From Pseudoxanthomonas sp. Root65 (lineage in GTDB: Bacteria; Pseudomonadota; Gammaproteobacteria; Xanthomonadales; Xanthomonadaceae), in the NCBI RefSeq assembly GCF_001427635.1, contig NZ_LMHA01000001.1, positions 888,501-952,500 on the forward strand: a stretch of DNA of 64,000 nt, read 5' to 3'. The notes beneath the pieces are model-generated. The model was not told the DNA's origin and searched no databases. It was given only the letters and a program-made list of their open reading frames with translations. This document shows positions 40,494 through 49,789 of the stretch, piece by piece (position 1 is the stretch's first letter; each line of letters opens with the position of its first letter). A program made the position numbers and the translations under genes.

Positions 40494-42404
40494 TCAGAAC
40501 CCGCAGAAGCAGTACGCCAGGCTCTTCACCGGGGCGCCATGGCGGTCGTTCACGGCCTCGTCGACGAAGCGCAGCTGCGCGTCCATCTCCGGCAGGCTGC
40601 GCGCCAGCAGCGCGCGGGCGAAATCGGAGTCCTTCAGCCAGGCGCTACCGATCCGGCTGCCGGCGAAGCCGCCCATGAACTGCGAGAACGGCGAGGACAT
40701 CTTCTCAATGTAGCGCACGCGGTACTTGCCGGCCTCGCCCAGCTTGGCGCGCTTGGCGGCGTCGGCGATGGCGGCGTCGAAGCCGGCCAGTTCGTCGACC
40801 AGGCCGCGCTCCTTCGCCTGCGCGCCGCTCCACACGCGACCGCGGGCGACGGCGTCGATCTCGTCGACCGGCTTCTTGCGCGCCTCGGCGACCTTGCCGG
40901 TGAAGTCGGCGTAGCCCTTGTCGATGACGGACTGGATCACCTGGCCGACGGCCGGGTCCAGCGGGCGGCTGATGTCGAACGCGCCGGCGAAGCGGGTGGT
41001 GCCCACGCCGTCGGTGCGCACGCCGATCTTCTCCAGCGTGCGCGGCACGGTGGGGATCAGGCCGAAGATGCCGATGGAACCGGTGATGGTGGACGGATCG
41101 GCGTAGATGCGGTCGGCATTCATGCTGATCCAGTAGCCGCCGGACGCGGCCAGGTCGCCCATCGACACGACCACCGGCTTGCCGGCCTTCTTCAGCGCGG
41201 CCACTTCGCGGCGGATCTGCTCGGAGGCGTAGACGCCGCCGCCGGGCGAATCCACGCGCAGCACCACGGCCTTCACGTCCTCGTCGTCGCGCGCCTCGCG
41301 CAGCAGCGCCGAGGTGGACAGGCCACCGACGCGGCCGGCCGGCTGGTCGCCGTCGGTGATCTCGCCTTCGGCCACCACCACCGCGACCTGCGGACGCTTG
41401 TCGAGCGGATTGAGCTTGGCGTCGAGCTGGGTCAGGTAACCGGTCAGGCCGATGGCGCGGAAGCCGGTATCCGAATCCTCATCGGCCACGCCGCGTTCGA
41501 TCAGCAGGTTCTCCACGTCTTCCTGCGTCTTCAGACCGTCCACCAGCTTCTGCTGCAGGGCGTACTTGGCCAGGTCGCCACCGGCGGCGGCGATGCCTTC
41601 GGGCATCGTGTCGATGCCGGCGGCCAGCGCCTCGGGCGTGGTCTTGCGGACCTTGGCGATGTCGGCCAGCAGGCGCTGCCACACATCGTTCATCCAGAAC
41701 AGATCGGCTTCCTTGGCTTCCTTCGACGCGGCGTCCAGCACGTAGGGTTCGGCGGCGGACTTGTACTCGCCCACCTTGAACAGGTGCACGTCCACGCCCA
41801 GCTTGTCCTGCAGGCCCTCGCGGTAGTACTGGCGGTAGCGACCCAGGCCCTCCAGCATCAGGCTGCCCATCGGGTCGATGTAGACCTCGTCGGCCTGCGC
41901 GGCCAGCAGGTACTGGGTCTGGCTGAGGTTCTCGCCGAAGGCGACGATCTGCTTGCCCGAGGCGCGGAACTTGGCCAGCGCGGCGGCGACTTCGCGCAGC
42001 GAGGCGTAGCCGGTGGGCTGCAGCTGGTCCACGCGCAGCAGCATGCGTTCGATCTTCTCGTCCTTCTGCGCCGCGTCGATGGCGCGCAGCAGGTCGCGCA
42101 GCTGCACTTCCTCGGCGCTCTTGTCGCCGAACGCCTTGGCCAGCGCGCGGGTGGCGGGATCGGCGGTGAACTGCTCCACCAGGCGGCCTTCCGGCGCCAG
42201 CACGAAGGTGGTGCGTTCCATCAGCGGCTTCACCCCGCCACTGCCGGCGGCGATGACGAAGACGATGAAGATCAGGAACAGCAACCCGAAGAAGATCAGG
42301 TTGAGGACCAGCTTGCGGGTGAAGTTCATCACATCCCACAGGCCGGCGAAGAAGGCGACGACCGGATTGCGGCGGGGAGGGGGGGCGGGTGCGACTTGGC
42401 TCAT
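40494..42404 (-). CDS. sppA: Signal peptide peptidase SppA, 67K type
   Basis: SppA is a membrane-bound serine protease that cuts cleaved signal peptides. The 636 residues match the long two-domain gammaproteobacterial form. One membrane helix lies at about 32-53. The N-domain catalytic Lys is K215 (VGEYKSAAEPY) and the C-domain Ser is S421 (MGDLAASGGYWISMNADRI), the same Lys-Ser split as E. coli K209/S409. GGAG precedes the ATG. It has its own terminator. Confidence 0.96.
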   Translation of the reverse strand: MSQVAPAPPPRRNPVVAFFAGLWDVMNFTRKLVLNLIFFGLLFLIFIVFVIAAGSGGVKPLMERTTFVLAPEGRLVEQFTADPATRALAKAFGDKSAEEVQLRDLLRAIDAAQKDEKIERMLLRVDQLQPTGYASLREVAAALAKFRASGKQIVAFGENLSQTQYLLAAQADEVYIDPMGSLMLEGLGRYRQYYREGLQDKLGVDVHLFKVGEYKSAAEPYVLDAASKEAKEADLFWMNDVWQRLLADIAKVRKTTPEALAAGIDTMPEGIAAAGGDLAKYALQQKLVDGLKTQEDVENLLIERGVADEDSDTGFRAIGLTGYLTQLDAKLNPLDKRPQVAVVVAEGEITDGDQPAGRVGGLSTSALLREARDDEDVKAVVLRVDSPGGGVYASEQIRREVAALKKAGKPVVVSMGDLAASGGYWISMNADRIYADPSTITGSIGIFGLIPTVPRTLEKIGVRTDGVGTTRFAGAFDISRPLDPAVGQVIQSVIDKGYADFTGKVAEARKKPVDEIDAVARGRVWSGAQAKERGLVDELAGFDAAIADAAKRAKLGEAGKYRVRYIEKMSSPFSQFMGGFAGSRIGSAWLKDSDFARALLARSLPEMDAQLRFVDEAVNDRHGAPVKSLAYCFCGF

Positions 42405-42474
42405 GGAAAACTCCGGAAAACTGACCCCACTGTAGCGTGCGGGTGTGAGGGTTTCATGCCCCTTTGGTCACCCG

Positions 42475-43842
42475 TCAGGCTGACCTGACGGCCTGCCAGC
42501 GCCGGCTGCTGCGCTCGAAGCGCCAGCCCAGCAGCACGGCGGCGGCGGTCAGGCCGACGATCAGCCCCAGCCACATGCCCTGCGGACCCCAGCCCAGCCC
42601 CAGGCCCAGCCCCGCACCCAGCGGCATCCCCAGGCCCCAGTACGACAGCACCGCCAGCCACATCGGCACGCGGGTGTCCTTCAGCCCGCGCAGCGCGCCG
42701 GCCGACAGCACCTGGATGCCGTCGGGGAACTGGAAGGCGGCGGCGAACAGCAGCAGCGTGCCGGCCAGCGCGGCCACCGCCAGGTCGTCGGTGTACAGCG
42801 ACACCACCAGGTCGTGGCCCAGCAGCAGGAACAGCGCGGAGATCGCCTGCGTGGCCAGCACGATGACGTAGCCGGCGTGCGCGGCGCGGCGGATGCCCTG
42901 CGTATCGCCGGAACCGACCGCATGGCCCACGCGCACGGTGGTGGCTTCGGCCACGCCCATCGGGATCATGAAGCACAGCGCCGACACGTTGATGGCGATC
43001 TGGTGCGCCGCCGCCGGCGTGGCGCCCAGCCGCGCGATCAGCAGCGCGGTGACGATGAACAGACTGCCTTCCATCAACACGGTGATGCCGATCGGCAGGC
43101 CGGTGCGCAGCAACTGCAGGATGGGCTCGCGGCGTGGCGGATCGAAGTGCGCGAACAGCTGCAGGTCGGCGAAGCGGCGCGCGCGGGTCAGGTAGATCGC
43201 AAACGCGATGGCCTGCAACCACATGGTCAGCGCCGAGGCGATGCCCAGGCCGCCGGCGCCCAACTCGGGAAACCCGAACTTGCCGAACGCCAGCACGTAG
43301 CCCACCGGCGCCAGCACCAGCAGGCCGCCGAAGCCGAGGATCATGGTCGGCAGCGTCCAGTGCGTGCCCTCGCTGAGATAGCGCATGCAGAAGTAGAACG
43401 TCAGCGCCGGCACGCCCCAGCGGATGCCGTGCAGGAACGCGGTCGCACCCGGGATGATGTCCGGCGCAATGCCGAACGCGGCCAGCGCATACGGCGCCAC
43501 GCTGAGGAAGGCGAACATCAGCAGGCCCAGGCCCAGCGACAGCCACAGCGCCTGGCGGAACAGCGGCGCGATCTCGCTGCGCCGGTTCGCGCCATCGAGC
43601 TGCGACACCGAGGCGGTGAGCGAGATCAGCGTGCCGATCGGCACCATCATCGGCAGCCACAGCAGGGCCGTGCCCACGGTGACGGCCGCCAGCGTGGCGG
43701 TGGCGTGGTGGCCGGCGATGACGTTATCGACGAAGCCGATCAGGCCGGTGGACACATGGCCCAGCACGAGCGGCAGGGCGAGCGTGGCCGTCGAGCGCAC
43801 TTCCTGGCCGAAGCGCGGGGTCGGAGAGGGGGAAAGGGACAT
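42475..43842 (-). CDS. MATE family efflux transporter (NorM-like)
   Basis: A 455-residue, 12-helix MATE exporter that expels cationic drugs in exchange for Na+ or H+. ALPLVLGHVSTGLIGFVDNV in helix 1 and the AAAHQIAINVSALCFMIPMG segment in the second half are family hallmarks, and the two bundles repeat. I chose ATG 43842 (MSLSPSPTPRFGQEV); the longer frame to 44043 runs into the divergent DUF3667 gene. It is divergent from that gene with a 102-bp gap. No adjacent regulator. Confidence 0.93.
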   Translation of the reverse strand: MSLSPSPTPRFGQEVRSTATLALPLVLGHVSTGLIGFVDNVIAGHHATATLAAVTVGTALLWLPMMVPIGTLISLTASVSQLDGANRRSEIAPLFRQALWLSLGLGLLMFAFLSVAPYALAAFGIAPDIIPGATAFLHGIRWGVPALTFYFCMRYLSEGTHWTLPTMILGFGGLLVLAPVGYVLAFGKFGFPELGAGGLGIASALTMWLQAIAFAIYLTRARRFADLQLFAHFDPPRREPILQLLRTGLPIGITVLMEGSLFIVTALLIARLGATPAAAHQIAINVSALCFMIPMGVAEATTVRVGHAVGSGDTQGIRRAAHAGYVIVLATQAISALFLLLGHDLVVSLYTDDLAVAALAGTLLLFAAAFQFPDGIQVLSAGALRGLKDTRVPMWLAVLSYWGLGMPLGAGLGLGLGWGPQGMWLGLIVGLTAAAVLLGWRFERSSRRWQAVRSA

Positions 43843-43944
43843 GGGGATCAACCACCGGACTACGGTCGCGCGGTTGCGCGCTGGCACCGGGTCACGGGAG
43901 GCCGGTATCTTACCCGCTCGCCCGCCGCGCCACCCCAACGCCCC

Positions 43945-45159
43945 ATGACCCCATCGCACGATGCCGTGCACGCTGCCGCGTGCGACAACTGCAAGACACC
44001 GCTGCAGGGCGGCTTCTGCCACCAGTGCGGGCAGAACGCGCACAACCCGCTACGCAGCTTCGGGCATGCGGTGGAGGAGGTGTTCGAGTCGTTCTGGCAC
44101 CTGGACGGCCGCATCTTCCGCACCCTGCGCACACTGCTCTCGCCAGGCAAACTGGCCAACGCCTACCTGGCCGGCCACCGCGCGCCGTACGTGGCGCCGC
44201 TGCGGCTGTTCGTGATCCTGAGTGTGCTGACGTTCTTCGTGGGCAAGTTCGCCACCGGCGGCGGCGACCCGCTGAGCCCGCCCGCGGTTGCCGGCGGCAC
44301 GGGAGGCAGCACCACCGTCCAGGTGACCGGGGCAGGAGACGAGGGCGTGGATTTCGACGCCTTGACCAGCGCCGACGACGTCATCCGCCTGCGCGACCGC
44401 ACCATCGACGGACTGCTGGCCGCACGCGCCGCCCTCCCACCGCCGCTGGCGTTCGCACGCGAGCAGGTGGAGAACAACATCCGTAGCACCCAGGCGCGGG
44501 CACGCGCGCGGATCGCCGCGCTGCAGCCCGACCATCCGGCGCTGGCCGAACCCGACCGGATTCCGGAGAACGGGCCGATGCCGGACTCCACCGGCTCGCT
44601 GTTCTCGCAGAACGGCAAGCCCTGGCACCAGACCGACAATCCGGTCCAGGTGGACTGGCTGCCCGCCTTCGGCAACCGCTGGTTGAACAAGAAGATCGCG
44701 CGGGCGCAAGACAACATCCCGCGCCTGCAGAAGGATCCGGAGCTGTTCAAGAACGCGCTGATGGGCGCCGTGCCGTCGGCGCTGTTCGTGCTGGTGCCGG
44801 TGTTCGCGCTGCTGCTGAAACTGGCCTACCTCGGCACGGGCCGCGTGTATCTGGAACACCTGGTGGTGGCGCTCTACAGCCACGCCTACCTGTGCCTGTG
44901 CGTGCTGGTGTTCTTCGCCCTGTCCTTCCTCGACGGCCTGCTGCCGGCGCAGGCGACCGTGGCGCGCGCACCGGTGTGGATGGCCGAGCTGCTGATCATG
45001 TGCTGGATGCCGGTGTACCTGTTCTGGATGCAGCAGCGCGTCTATCGCCAGCACCCGGTCGTCACGCTGCTGAAGTACCTGGCCCTGGGCATGCTGTACT
45101 TCTTCCTGGTCGTCACCGCCATGGTCCTGCTGTCCCTGACCAGCCTGGTGAACGCGTAG
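43945..45159 (+). CDS. DUF3667-domain membrane protein with zinc ribbon
   Basis: A 404-residue protein. The N-terminus has a four-Cys ribbon, C13-x2-C16 and C25-x2-C28 (CDNCKTPLQGGFCHQCGQ), then a DUF3667 block (RSFGHAVEEVFESFWHLDGR, LLSPGKLANAYLAGHRAPYV). A first membrane helix follows (LRLFVILSVLTFFVG), then a long periplasmic or cytosolic middle, and three or four C-terminal helices. Zinc-ribbon heads on membrane proteins often regulate, but this family has no known function. It is followed by REP-like repeats. Confidence 0.88.
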   Translation: MTPSHDAVHAAACDNCKTPLQGGFCHQCGQNAHNPLRSFGHAVEEVFESFWHLDGRIFRTLRTLLSPGKLANAYLAGHRAPYVAPLRLFVILSVLTFFVGKFATGGGDPLSPPAVAGGTGGSTTVQVTGAGDEGVDFDALTSADDVIRLRDRTIDGLLAARAALPPPLAFAREQVENNIRSTQARARARIAALQPDHPALAEPDRIPENGPMPDSTGSLFSQNGKPWHQTDNPVQVDWLPAFGNRWLNKKIARAQDNIPRLQKDPELFKNALMGAVPSALFVLVPVFALLLKLAYLGTGRVYLEHLVVALYSHAYLCLCVLVFFALSFLDGLLPAQATVARAPVWMAELLIMCWMPVYLFWMQQRVYRQHPVVTLLKYLALGMLYFFLVVTAMVLLSLTSLVNA

Positions 45160-45605
45160 CGGCGCGCTGAGCCTGGCGAGGCGTCTTCGTAGCGTGCGCC
45201 GTGCGCACGAGGGGCGTCGCGCGAGGGTGGGGTCATGAGGTCGTGCGCATGGCGAACGCTACGGGCGAACGCCTTGAGGAGTCCGTGGCGATTTGATGTA
45301 CCGCGTCGTCACGCGAGCACGACGCCTCGAATGCCGTTCGTGGTGAGCCTGTCGAACCACGCACTTTGCGATGGATCGTCAGGCCGCGGTGGTCGGGCTT
45401 TGGCGCGAACAGCGTGGTTCGACGGGCTCGCCACGAACGGGATCTCTCTTGTTCGATCATGCGCGCCGTCGAAACATGCACGCCGTCGTAGCGTGCGCCG
45501 TGCGCACGACCTCACGACCCCACAACCACCCCATCCGCTTCGTGCGCATGGCGCACGCTACGTGGGACGCGGTCGATCCGCTTCCACGTTCCGGCGCTCC
45601 CCGTG
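45160..45605. repeat. Cluster of three inverted REP-like pairs
   Basis: The gap holds six 22-30-bp elements in mirror pairs. Family A is GTAGCGTGCGCCGTGCGCAC-like, at 45188-45210 (+), 45240-45263 (-), 45487-45510 (+) and 45539-45562 (-). Family B is GTTCGTGGTGAGCCTGTCGA-like, at 45335-45361 (+) and 45412-45441 (-). The order is A> <A B> <B A> <A. Such palindromic pairs are typical REP/BIME elements mobilised in trans by RAYT transposases. No gene is seen. Confidence 0.75.
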
Positions 45606-46196
45606 TCAGCGGTCGCGCCGCTGGCGCAGCCACGTGCGGCGCTGGCCTTCGGGTACGGCGAGCAGTTCGCGACGGAAGGCGGCGCGGTCCTGCGGGGGCA
45701 GGCGCTGCGCCAGCGCGGCGAGGTCGTCGCGCTGTTCGGCGTCCATCCGCCGCAGCAGCGACAGCAGGGCGTCGCGTTCGCCGGGCGGTACGTAGGCGAA
45801 CAGCGGCTGCAGGCGCGGCCAGTCGGCGCCGAGGTCAGGCCCGAGTCGCCAGCCTTGCCGCTGCATGCCATCCAGCACGCGGAACTGGGTGCGCAACGCG
45901 GCCTGGTGCTCCGGCGGCAAGGCGGCGATCTCGCTGGCGGCGGCGCGCAGGCGTGCACGCTGCACTTCGTCGAGCGCGCGCCAGGCGGCATAGCGCGCGC
46001 GGCGGTCTGCCTGTTCCTCGTGGGGCAAGGCGTCCCAGGCCAGACGCCGCTGCTGCCACGCGGCCTGCGCGGCCGGCGACATCGCCGCCCAGCGGGTCGC
46101 GTATGTAGCGTCCTGGGCAAATGACGTCGCCATGGCGGCCAGCAAGGCCAGGCCGGCGGCCACGACGCGTCCCCGACGCCGGTCAGCGTGTCGCAT
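45606..46196 (-). CDS. Exported DUF3106-domain protein
   Basis: A 196-residue secreted, helical, Arg- and Ala-rich protein. The signal peptide is about 1-27 (RVVAAGLALLAAMATSFAQD). The DUF3106 core has repeated W-x2-Lx2-x2-R units: RWAAMSPAAQAAWQQRRLAW, ALPHEEQADRRARYAAWRAL, LLRRMDAEQRDDLAALAQRL. ATG 46196 has GGAGA five bases upstream. It overlaps the end of the sigma-like gene by 14 bp, so the two are co-transcribed. In betaproteobacteria DUF3106 genes also sit next to a sigma factor and DUF3619, which suggests a conserved envelope-stress or extracytoplasmic unit. Confidence 0.85.
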   Translation of the reverse strand: MRHADRRRGRVVAAGLALLAAMATSFAQDATYATRWAAMSPAAQAAWQQRRLAWDALPHEEQADRRARYAAWRALDEVQRARLRAAASEIAALPPEHQAALRTQFRVLDGMQRQGWRLGPDLGADWPRLQPLFAYVPPGERDALLSLLRRMDAEQRDDLAALAQRLPPQDRAAFRRELLAVPEGQRRTWLRQRRDR

Positions 46197-47187
46197 CGGG
46201 GTCTCCTGCGTCGGTTGTCGCGGCGGAGGTGGCGCCGGCCCCGGCGACGTACCAGGCCAGGAAATCCGCTTCACGTGCGCGCGCTTCGTCGTCGGCATCG
46301 GCGAGCAGCAGGAAATCGGGGTGCGCCTCGGGCGCGGTCATCGGCTCCGCGCGTGCGGCAGGCGCCTCCGCCGGTGGCAGTTCGACAGACGCGATCTCGG
46401 GATCCGGCGGCAGCATGGCGACGCCCGGTTCGTCCGTGGGGAGCGCCTGGGGCAACGGGGACGACGGCAGTCCCGGTCCCCGCCACGCCCACAGCGCGGC
46501 ACCGGCCGCCGCCGCCAGCACGACCGCGGCCAACAGGACCCAAGGCCACCGGTGTGGCGCCGGGGTCGCCGCAGGCTCGACGGCCTGCGCCACGACGGCG
46601 GGGGGCAGGCGCGTGCCGGCCAGCGCTTCTTCGCGCAGGCGGGCGAGCGTGGCCAGCCGGTCGGCCGGCAGTTCGCGCAGGTGCTGCTGGATGGCGTCGG
46701 CCAGCACCCGCCAGGCGGCGGCATCGGGATGTCCCAGGCTGTCGCGCGGGCAGGCACGGGCCAGGGCATCGCGGTACGCGGCACCGTCGAGACCCAGCAC
46801 GTCGGCGGCCTCGGCCTCCTGCAGGCCACCGGCGAGGCGCAGCAGCAGGGCGGCACGGTCGGCCGGTGCGGGCCGGGCCAGCGCGGCGAACGCGCCGGGC
46901 CAGCGCGCGTTGGGGCCGTCGGTCCGCAGCTGCGGGGTGGCGGAGAGCAGCGACCAGAAGCGCGCCGGCCAGTCGGCCATCGGCAGGGCGGCCGCCTTGC
47001 TCCGGAATGCCCGCAGGGCGGCGGCCAGGGCGACATCGCCGCGGTCGGCGTCGCCGCACTGGAGTTCGGCGAAGACGGCTCCGCGGCGTTCGCAGCCGCG
47101 CAGGAAGGCGGCGAGCGCAGCGGGGGGAAGGGGCGCGGCGGAGTCGGAAGGGGCCATCGTGGAACCGGTTGCGGATGGGTCGATCAT
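46183..47187 (-). CDS. Degenerate ECF sigma-like protein fused to a membrane helix
   Basis: A 334-residue protein. The N-terminal part (about 20-140) looks like a decayed sigma region 2 (FLRGCERRGAVFAELQCGDA, LAAALRAFRSKAAAL) and region 4 (PADRAALLLRLAGGLQEAEA, ADVLGLDGAAYRDALARA). A second helical stretch follows, then one membrane helix (WPWVLLAAVVLAAAAGAALW, about 216-235) and a Pro/Glu-rich periplasmic tail. Core-binding residues are poorly kept. It could be a sigma/anti-sigma type fusion or a membrane protein of sigma descent. ATG 47187 or 47157 may be the start; neither has a good ribosome site. The frame overlaps DUF3106 by 14 bp. Confidence 0.6.
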   Translation of the reverse strand: MIDPSATGSTMAPSDSAAPLPPAALAAFLRGCERRGAVFAELQCGDADRGDVALAAALRAFRSKAAALPMADWPARFWSLLSATPQLRTDGPNARWPGAFAALARPAPADRAALLLRLAGGLQEAEAADVLGLDGAAYRDALARACPRDSLGHPDAAAWRVLADAIQQHLRELPADRLATLARLREEALAGTRLPPAVVAQAVEPAATPAPHRWPWVLLAAVVLAAAAGAALWAWRGPGLPSSPLPQALPTDEPGVAMLPPDPEIASVELPPAEAPAARAEPMTAPEAHPDFLLLADADDEARAREADFLAWYVAGAGATSAATTDAGDPDATR

Positions 47188-47602
47188 AGTGACCCGGCGC
47201 ACCGGTATGGACGCTTGACAGAGCGCCGAAATCTGCTCTCTGCGGCGCCACAAGGGTTTCCGCGAAAAACGTTGTGCACAGCGGTCATCGTTTCGTCATG
47301 CAGACGGACGGCCGCCCCCCGGGGCTCAATGTTTCAGTTCGGTTTCACGCCTAACTGCATGATTCAAATGGAAAAAGGGTTGATGGCACTTTTTTGGCCA
47401 ACCCGGCCCGGACGCTTGCAGCAGCGCCGTCGCGCCGTGAAGCATGGGCGCCATGCACAGATTTATCCACAGCAGGTGTGGATAAACCGGAATCTCCTTC
47501 CGGGATGGGCACTTGCGTGATTTTCGTCAAGATTTTGACAGGACATCACCGCAACTATGTGAGATCTGACCCGCGTCCGGGCGGGCCGATACACTGCACG
47601 CA
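47188..47602. promoter_or_regulatory. Gene-free 415-bp region with inverted perfect DnaA boxes and a priA promoter candidate
   Basis: TTATCCACA (47463-47471) and TGTGGATAA (47477-47485) are two perfect DnaA boxes in inverted orientation, part of a 10-bp inverted repeat (47462-47471 / 47477-47486). A near-box TTGTGCACA lies at about 47271. TTGACA (47535-47540) and TATGTG (47556-47561), 15 bp apart, may be a weak priA promoter. The rest has A- and T-runs and no ORF of note. Confidence 0.65.
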
Positions 47603-49789
47603 ATGTCGCCTGTTTCCGTCCTGCAAGTCGCCCTGCCCGTGCCGCTGCCACGGCTGTTCGACTACCTGCCTCCGGCAGGCCACGCCGCCTCGCCCGGGGA
47701 CGTCGGCAAGCGGGTGGGCGTGGTGTTCGGCAACCGGGCGCTGACCGGTTTCATTGCCGGGGTGGCTCCGCCCGCCGATCCCGGCCTGGAGCTGCGCCAC
47801 GCGGAGGCCCTGCTGGACGCCGCCCCGCTGCTGCACGGGGAGCTGCTGGACTCGCTGCACTGGCTGGCGCGCTACACCCACGCCCCCCTGGGCGAAGTGG
47901 TGGCGACCGCCCTGCCGGTCCTGCTGCGCCAGGGCGAGCCGCTGCCGGACACCCACGCCTGGCACTGGCGCCTGACCGAGGCTGGTCGGCTGCAGCGGGA
48001 TCGCCTGCGCGCCGGCAGCCGCCCGCGCCGCCTGGCCGACCTGCTGGCCGAACACGCTTCGCTCGACGAGGACGTGCTGGATCTTCATCTGGACGCCGGC
48101 CGGGCCACCGCCCGGGACCTGGGCAAGCGCGGGCTGGCGGAACGTTTCGCTGCCGCTGCCTCCCCGCCGCTGCCCTCGCCGCGACCGGGCCCGGCGCTCA
48201 ACGACGAACAGCAGGCGGCCGCGCTCGCGATCACCGGCACGGCCGGCTTCGGCGCGCTGCTGCTGGATGGCGTGACCGGCAGCGGCAAGACCGAGGTGTA
48301 CCTGCAGGCGATCGCCGACTGCCTGCGACGCGGGCGGCAGGCGCTGGTGCTGGTGCCGGAGATCGGCCTGACCCCGCAGACGCTGGCGCGCTTCCGCGAA
48401 CGGCTGGGCGTGCCGGTGCACGCGTTGCACTCCGGCCTCAACGATGGCGAGCGCGCCCGCACGTGGGCGGCGTGCCTGCGTGGGGAGGCACGGGTGATCG
48501 TGGGCACGCGCTCGGCGGTGTTCACGCCGCTGCCGGAGGCCGGACTGATCGTGGTCGACGAGGAACACGACGGCAGTTACAAGCAGCAGGACGGCATCCG
48601 CTACCACGCGCGCGACTTCGCCCTGGTGCGCGGCAAGGCGCTGGACGTGCCGGTGGTGCTGGGCAGCGCCACACCGTCGCTGGAGACGCTGCACAACGCC
48701 CGCAGCGGCCGCTATGCGCACCTGCGCCTGTCGCGGCGTGCCGGCGAGGCGCAACCGCCGGCCGTGCGCGTGCTGGACATGCGCAAGCGCGCCCAGCAGG
48801 CCGGCCTGCTGGCCGACACGCTGCAGGCGATCCGGCAGGCGCTGGATGCCGACGGCCAGGTGCTGGTGTTCAAGAACCGCCGGGGTTACGCGCCGGTGCT
48901 GCTATGCCACGACTGCGGCTGGAGCGCGCACTGCAAGCGCTGCGACAGCGCGATGACCGTGCACGCCGGCGGCCGGCGCCTGCAATGCCATCACTGCGGC
49001 GCGCGCCAGGCGTCGCCACCCGCCTGCCCCGACTGCGGCGGGCTGGCGCTGCAGCCGCAGGGCATCGGTACGGAGCGGCTGGAGGAACTGCTGACCGAGC
49101 AGTTCACCGACGTGCCGGTGCTGCGGGTGGACCGCAGCACTACCCAGAAGCGCGACGGCCTGGCGCAGCAGTTGGCCAAGCTGGGCGACGCGCCCGGCAT
49201 CCTGGTCGGCACGCAGATCCTGGCCAAGGGCCACGACCTGCCGCACCTGACCCGCGTGGCCGTGGTCGGCGTGGACGAGGGCCTGTTCTCCACCGACTTC
49301 CGCGCCGGCGAGAAGCTGGCGCAGCAGCTGATCCAGGTGGCGGGGCGCGCCGGACGCGCGGGCAAGCGCGGCGACGTGTGGCTGCAGACGCACCATCCGG
49401 ACCATCCGCTGTTGAACACGCTGATCAGCGGCGGCTACCACGCCTTCGCCGAGGCCGAACTGGAGCAGCGGCAGATGGCCGGGTTTCCGCCGTTCGCCCA
49501 TCTCGCCCTGCTGCGCGCGGAAGCCCAGCATGTCGAGGCTGCGCAGCAGTTCCTGCAGGCGGCGAAGCAGGCGTTGCGCCGGCACGATGCGACGCTGGAG
49601 CTGCACGGGCCGCTGCCGGCGCCGATGCCGCGCCGCGCCGGCCTGCACCGCGTGCAGTTGCTGCTGTCCTCGCCGGAGCGCCGCACGCTGCACCGCGCAC
49701 TCGACCTCGCCCTGCCGGACATCCATGCCCTGCCCGAAGCGCGCCGCACGCGCTGGTCGCTCGATGTCGATCCCATGGACCTGTACTGA
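47603..49789 (+). CDS. priA: Primosomal replication restart helicase PriA
   Basis: PriA restarts stalled forks by loading DnaB. The 728 residues have the 3'-end-binding N-domain (about 1-105), helicase motifs ([20 protein letters not shown]alker [20 protein letters not shown]), two zinc sites ([13 protein letters not shown] and [18 protein letters not shown]), motif V/VI ([33 protein letters not shown]) and the C-terminal end. ATG 47603 agrees with relatives. The upstream region has DnaA boxes. It overlaps the MFS gene by one base. Confidence 0.97.
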   Translation: MSPVSVLQVALPVPLPRLFDYLPPAGHAASPGDVGKRVGVVFGNRALTGFIAGVAPPADPGLELRHAEALLDAAPLLHGELLDSLHWLARYTHAPLGEVVATALPVLLRQGEPLPDTHAWHWRLTEAGRLQRDRLRAGSRPRRLADLLAEHASLDEDVLDLHLDAGRATARDLGKRGLAERFAAAASPPLPSPRPGPALNDEQQAAALAITGTAGFGALLLDGVTGSGKTEVYLQAIADCLRRGRQALVLVPEIGLTPQTLARFRERLGVPVHALHSGLNDGERARTWAACLRGEARVIVGTRSAVFTPLPEAGLIVVDEEHDGSYKQQDGIRYHARDFALVRGKALDVPVVLGSATPSLETLHNARSGRYAHLRLSRRAGEAQPPAVRVLDMRKRAQQAGLLADTLQAIRQALDADGQVLVFKNRRGYAPVLLCHDCGWSAHCKRCDSAMTVHAGGRRLQCHHCGARQASPPACPDCGGLALQPQGIGTERLEELLTEQFTDVPVLRVDRSTTQKRDGLAQQLAKLGDAPGILVGTQILAKGHDLPHLTRVAVVGVDEGLFSTDFRAGEKLAQQLIQVAGRAGRAGKRGDVWLQTHHPDHPLLNTLISGGYHAFAEAELEQRQMAGFPPFAHLALLRAEAQHVEAAQQFLQAAKQALRRHDATLELHGPLPAPMPRRAGLHRVQLLLSSPERRTLHRALDLALPDIHALPEARRTRWSLDVDPMDLY

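Noticed and set aside
47188..47602. Chromosomal origin of replication
   Set aside because: Only two perfect DnaA boxes and no dnaA, dnaN, gyrB or rpmH neighbours. More likely a regulatory or titration site.
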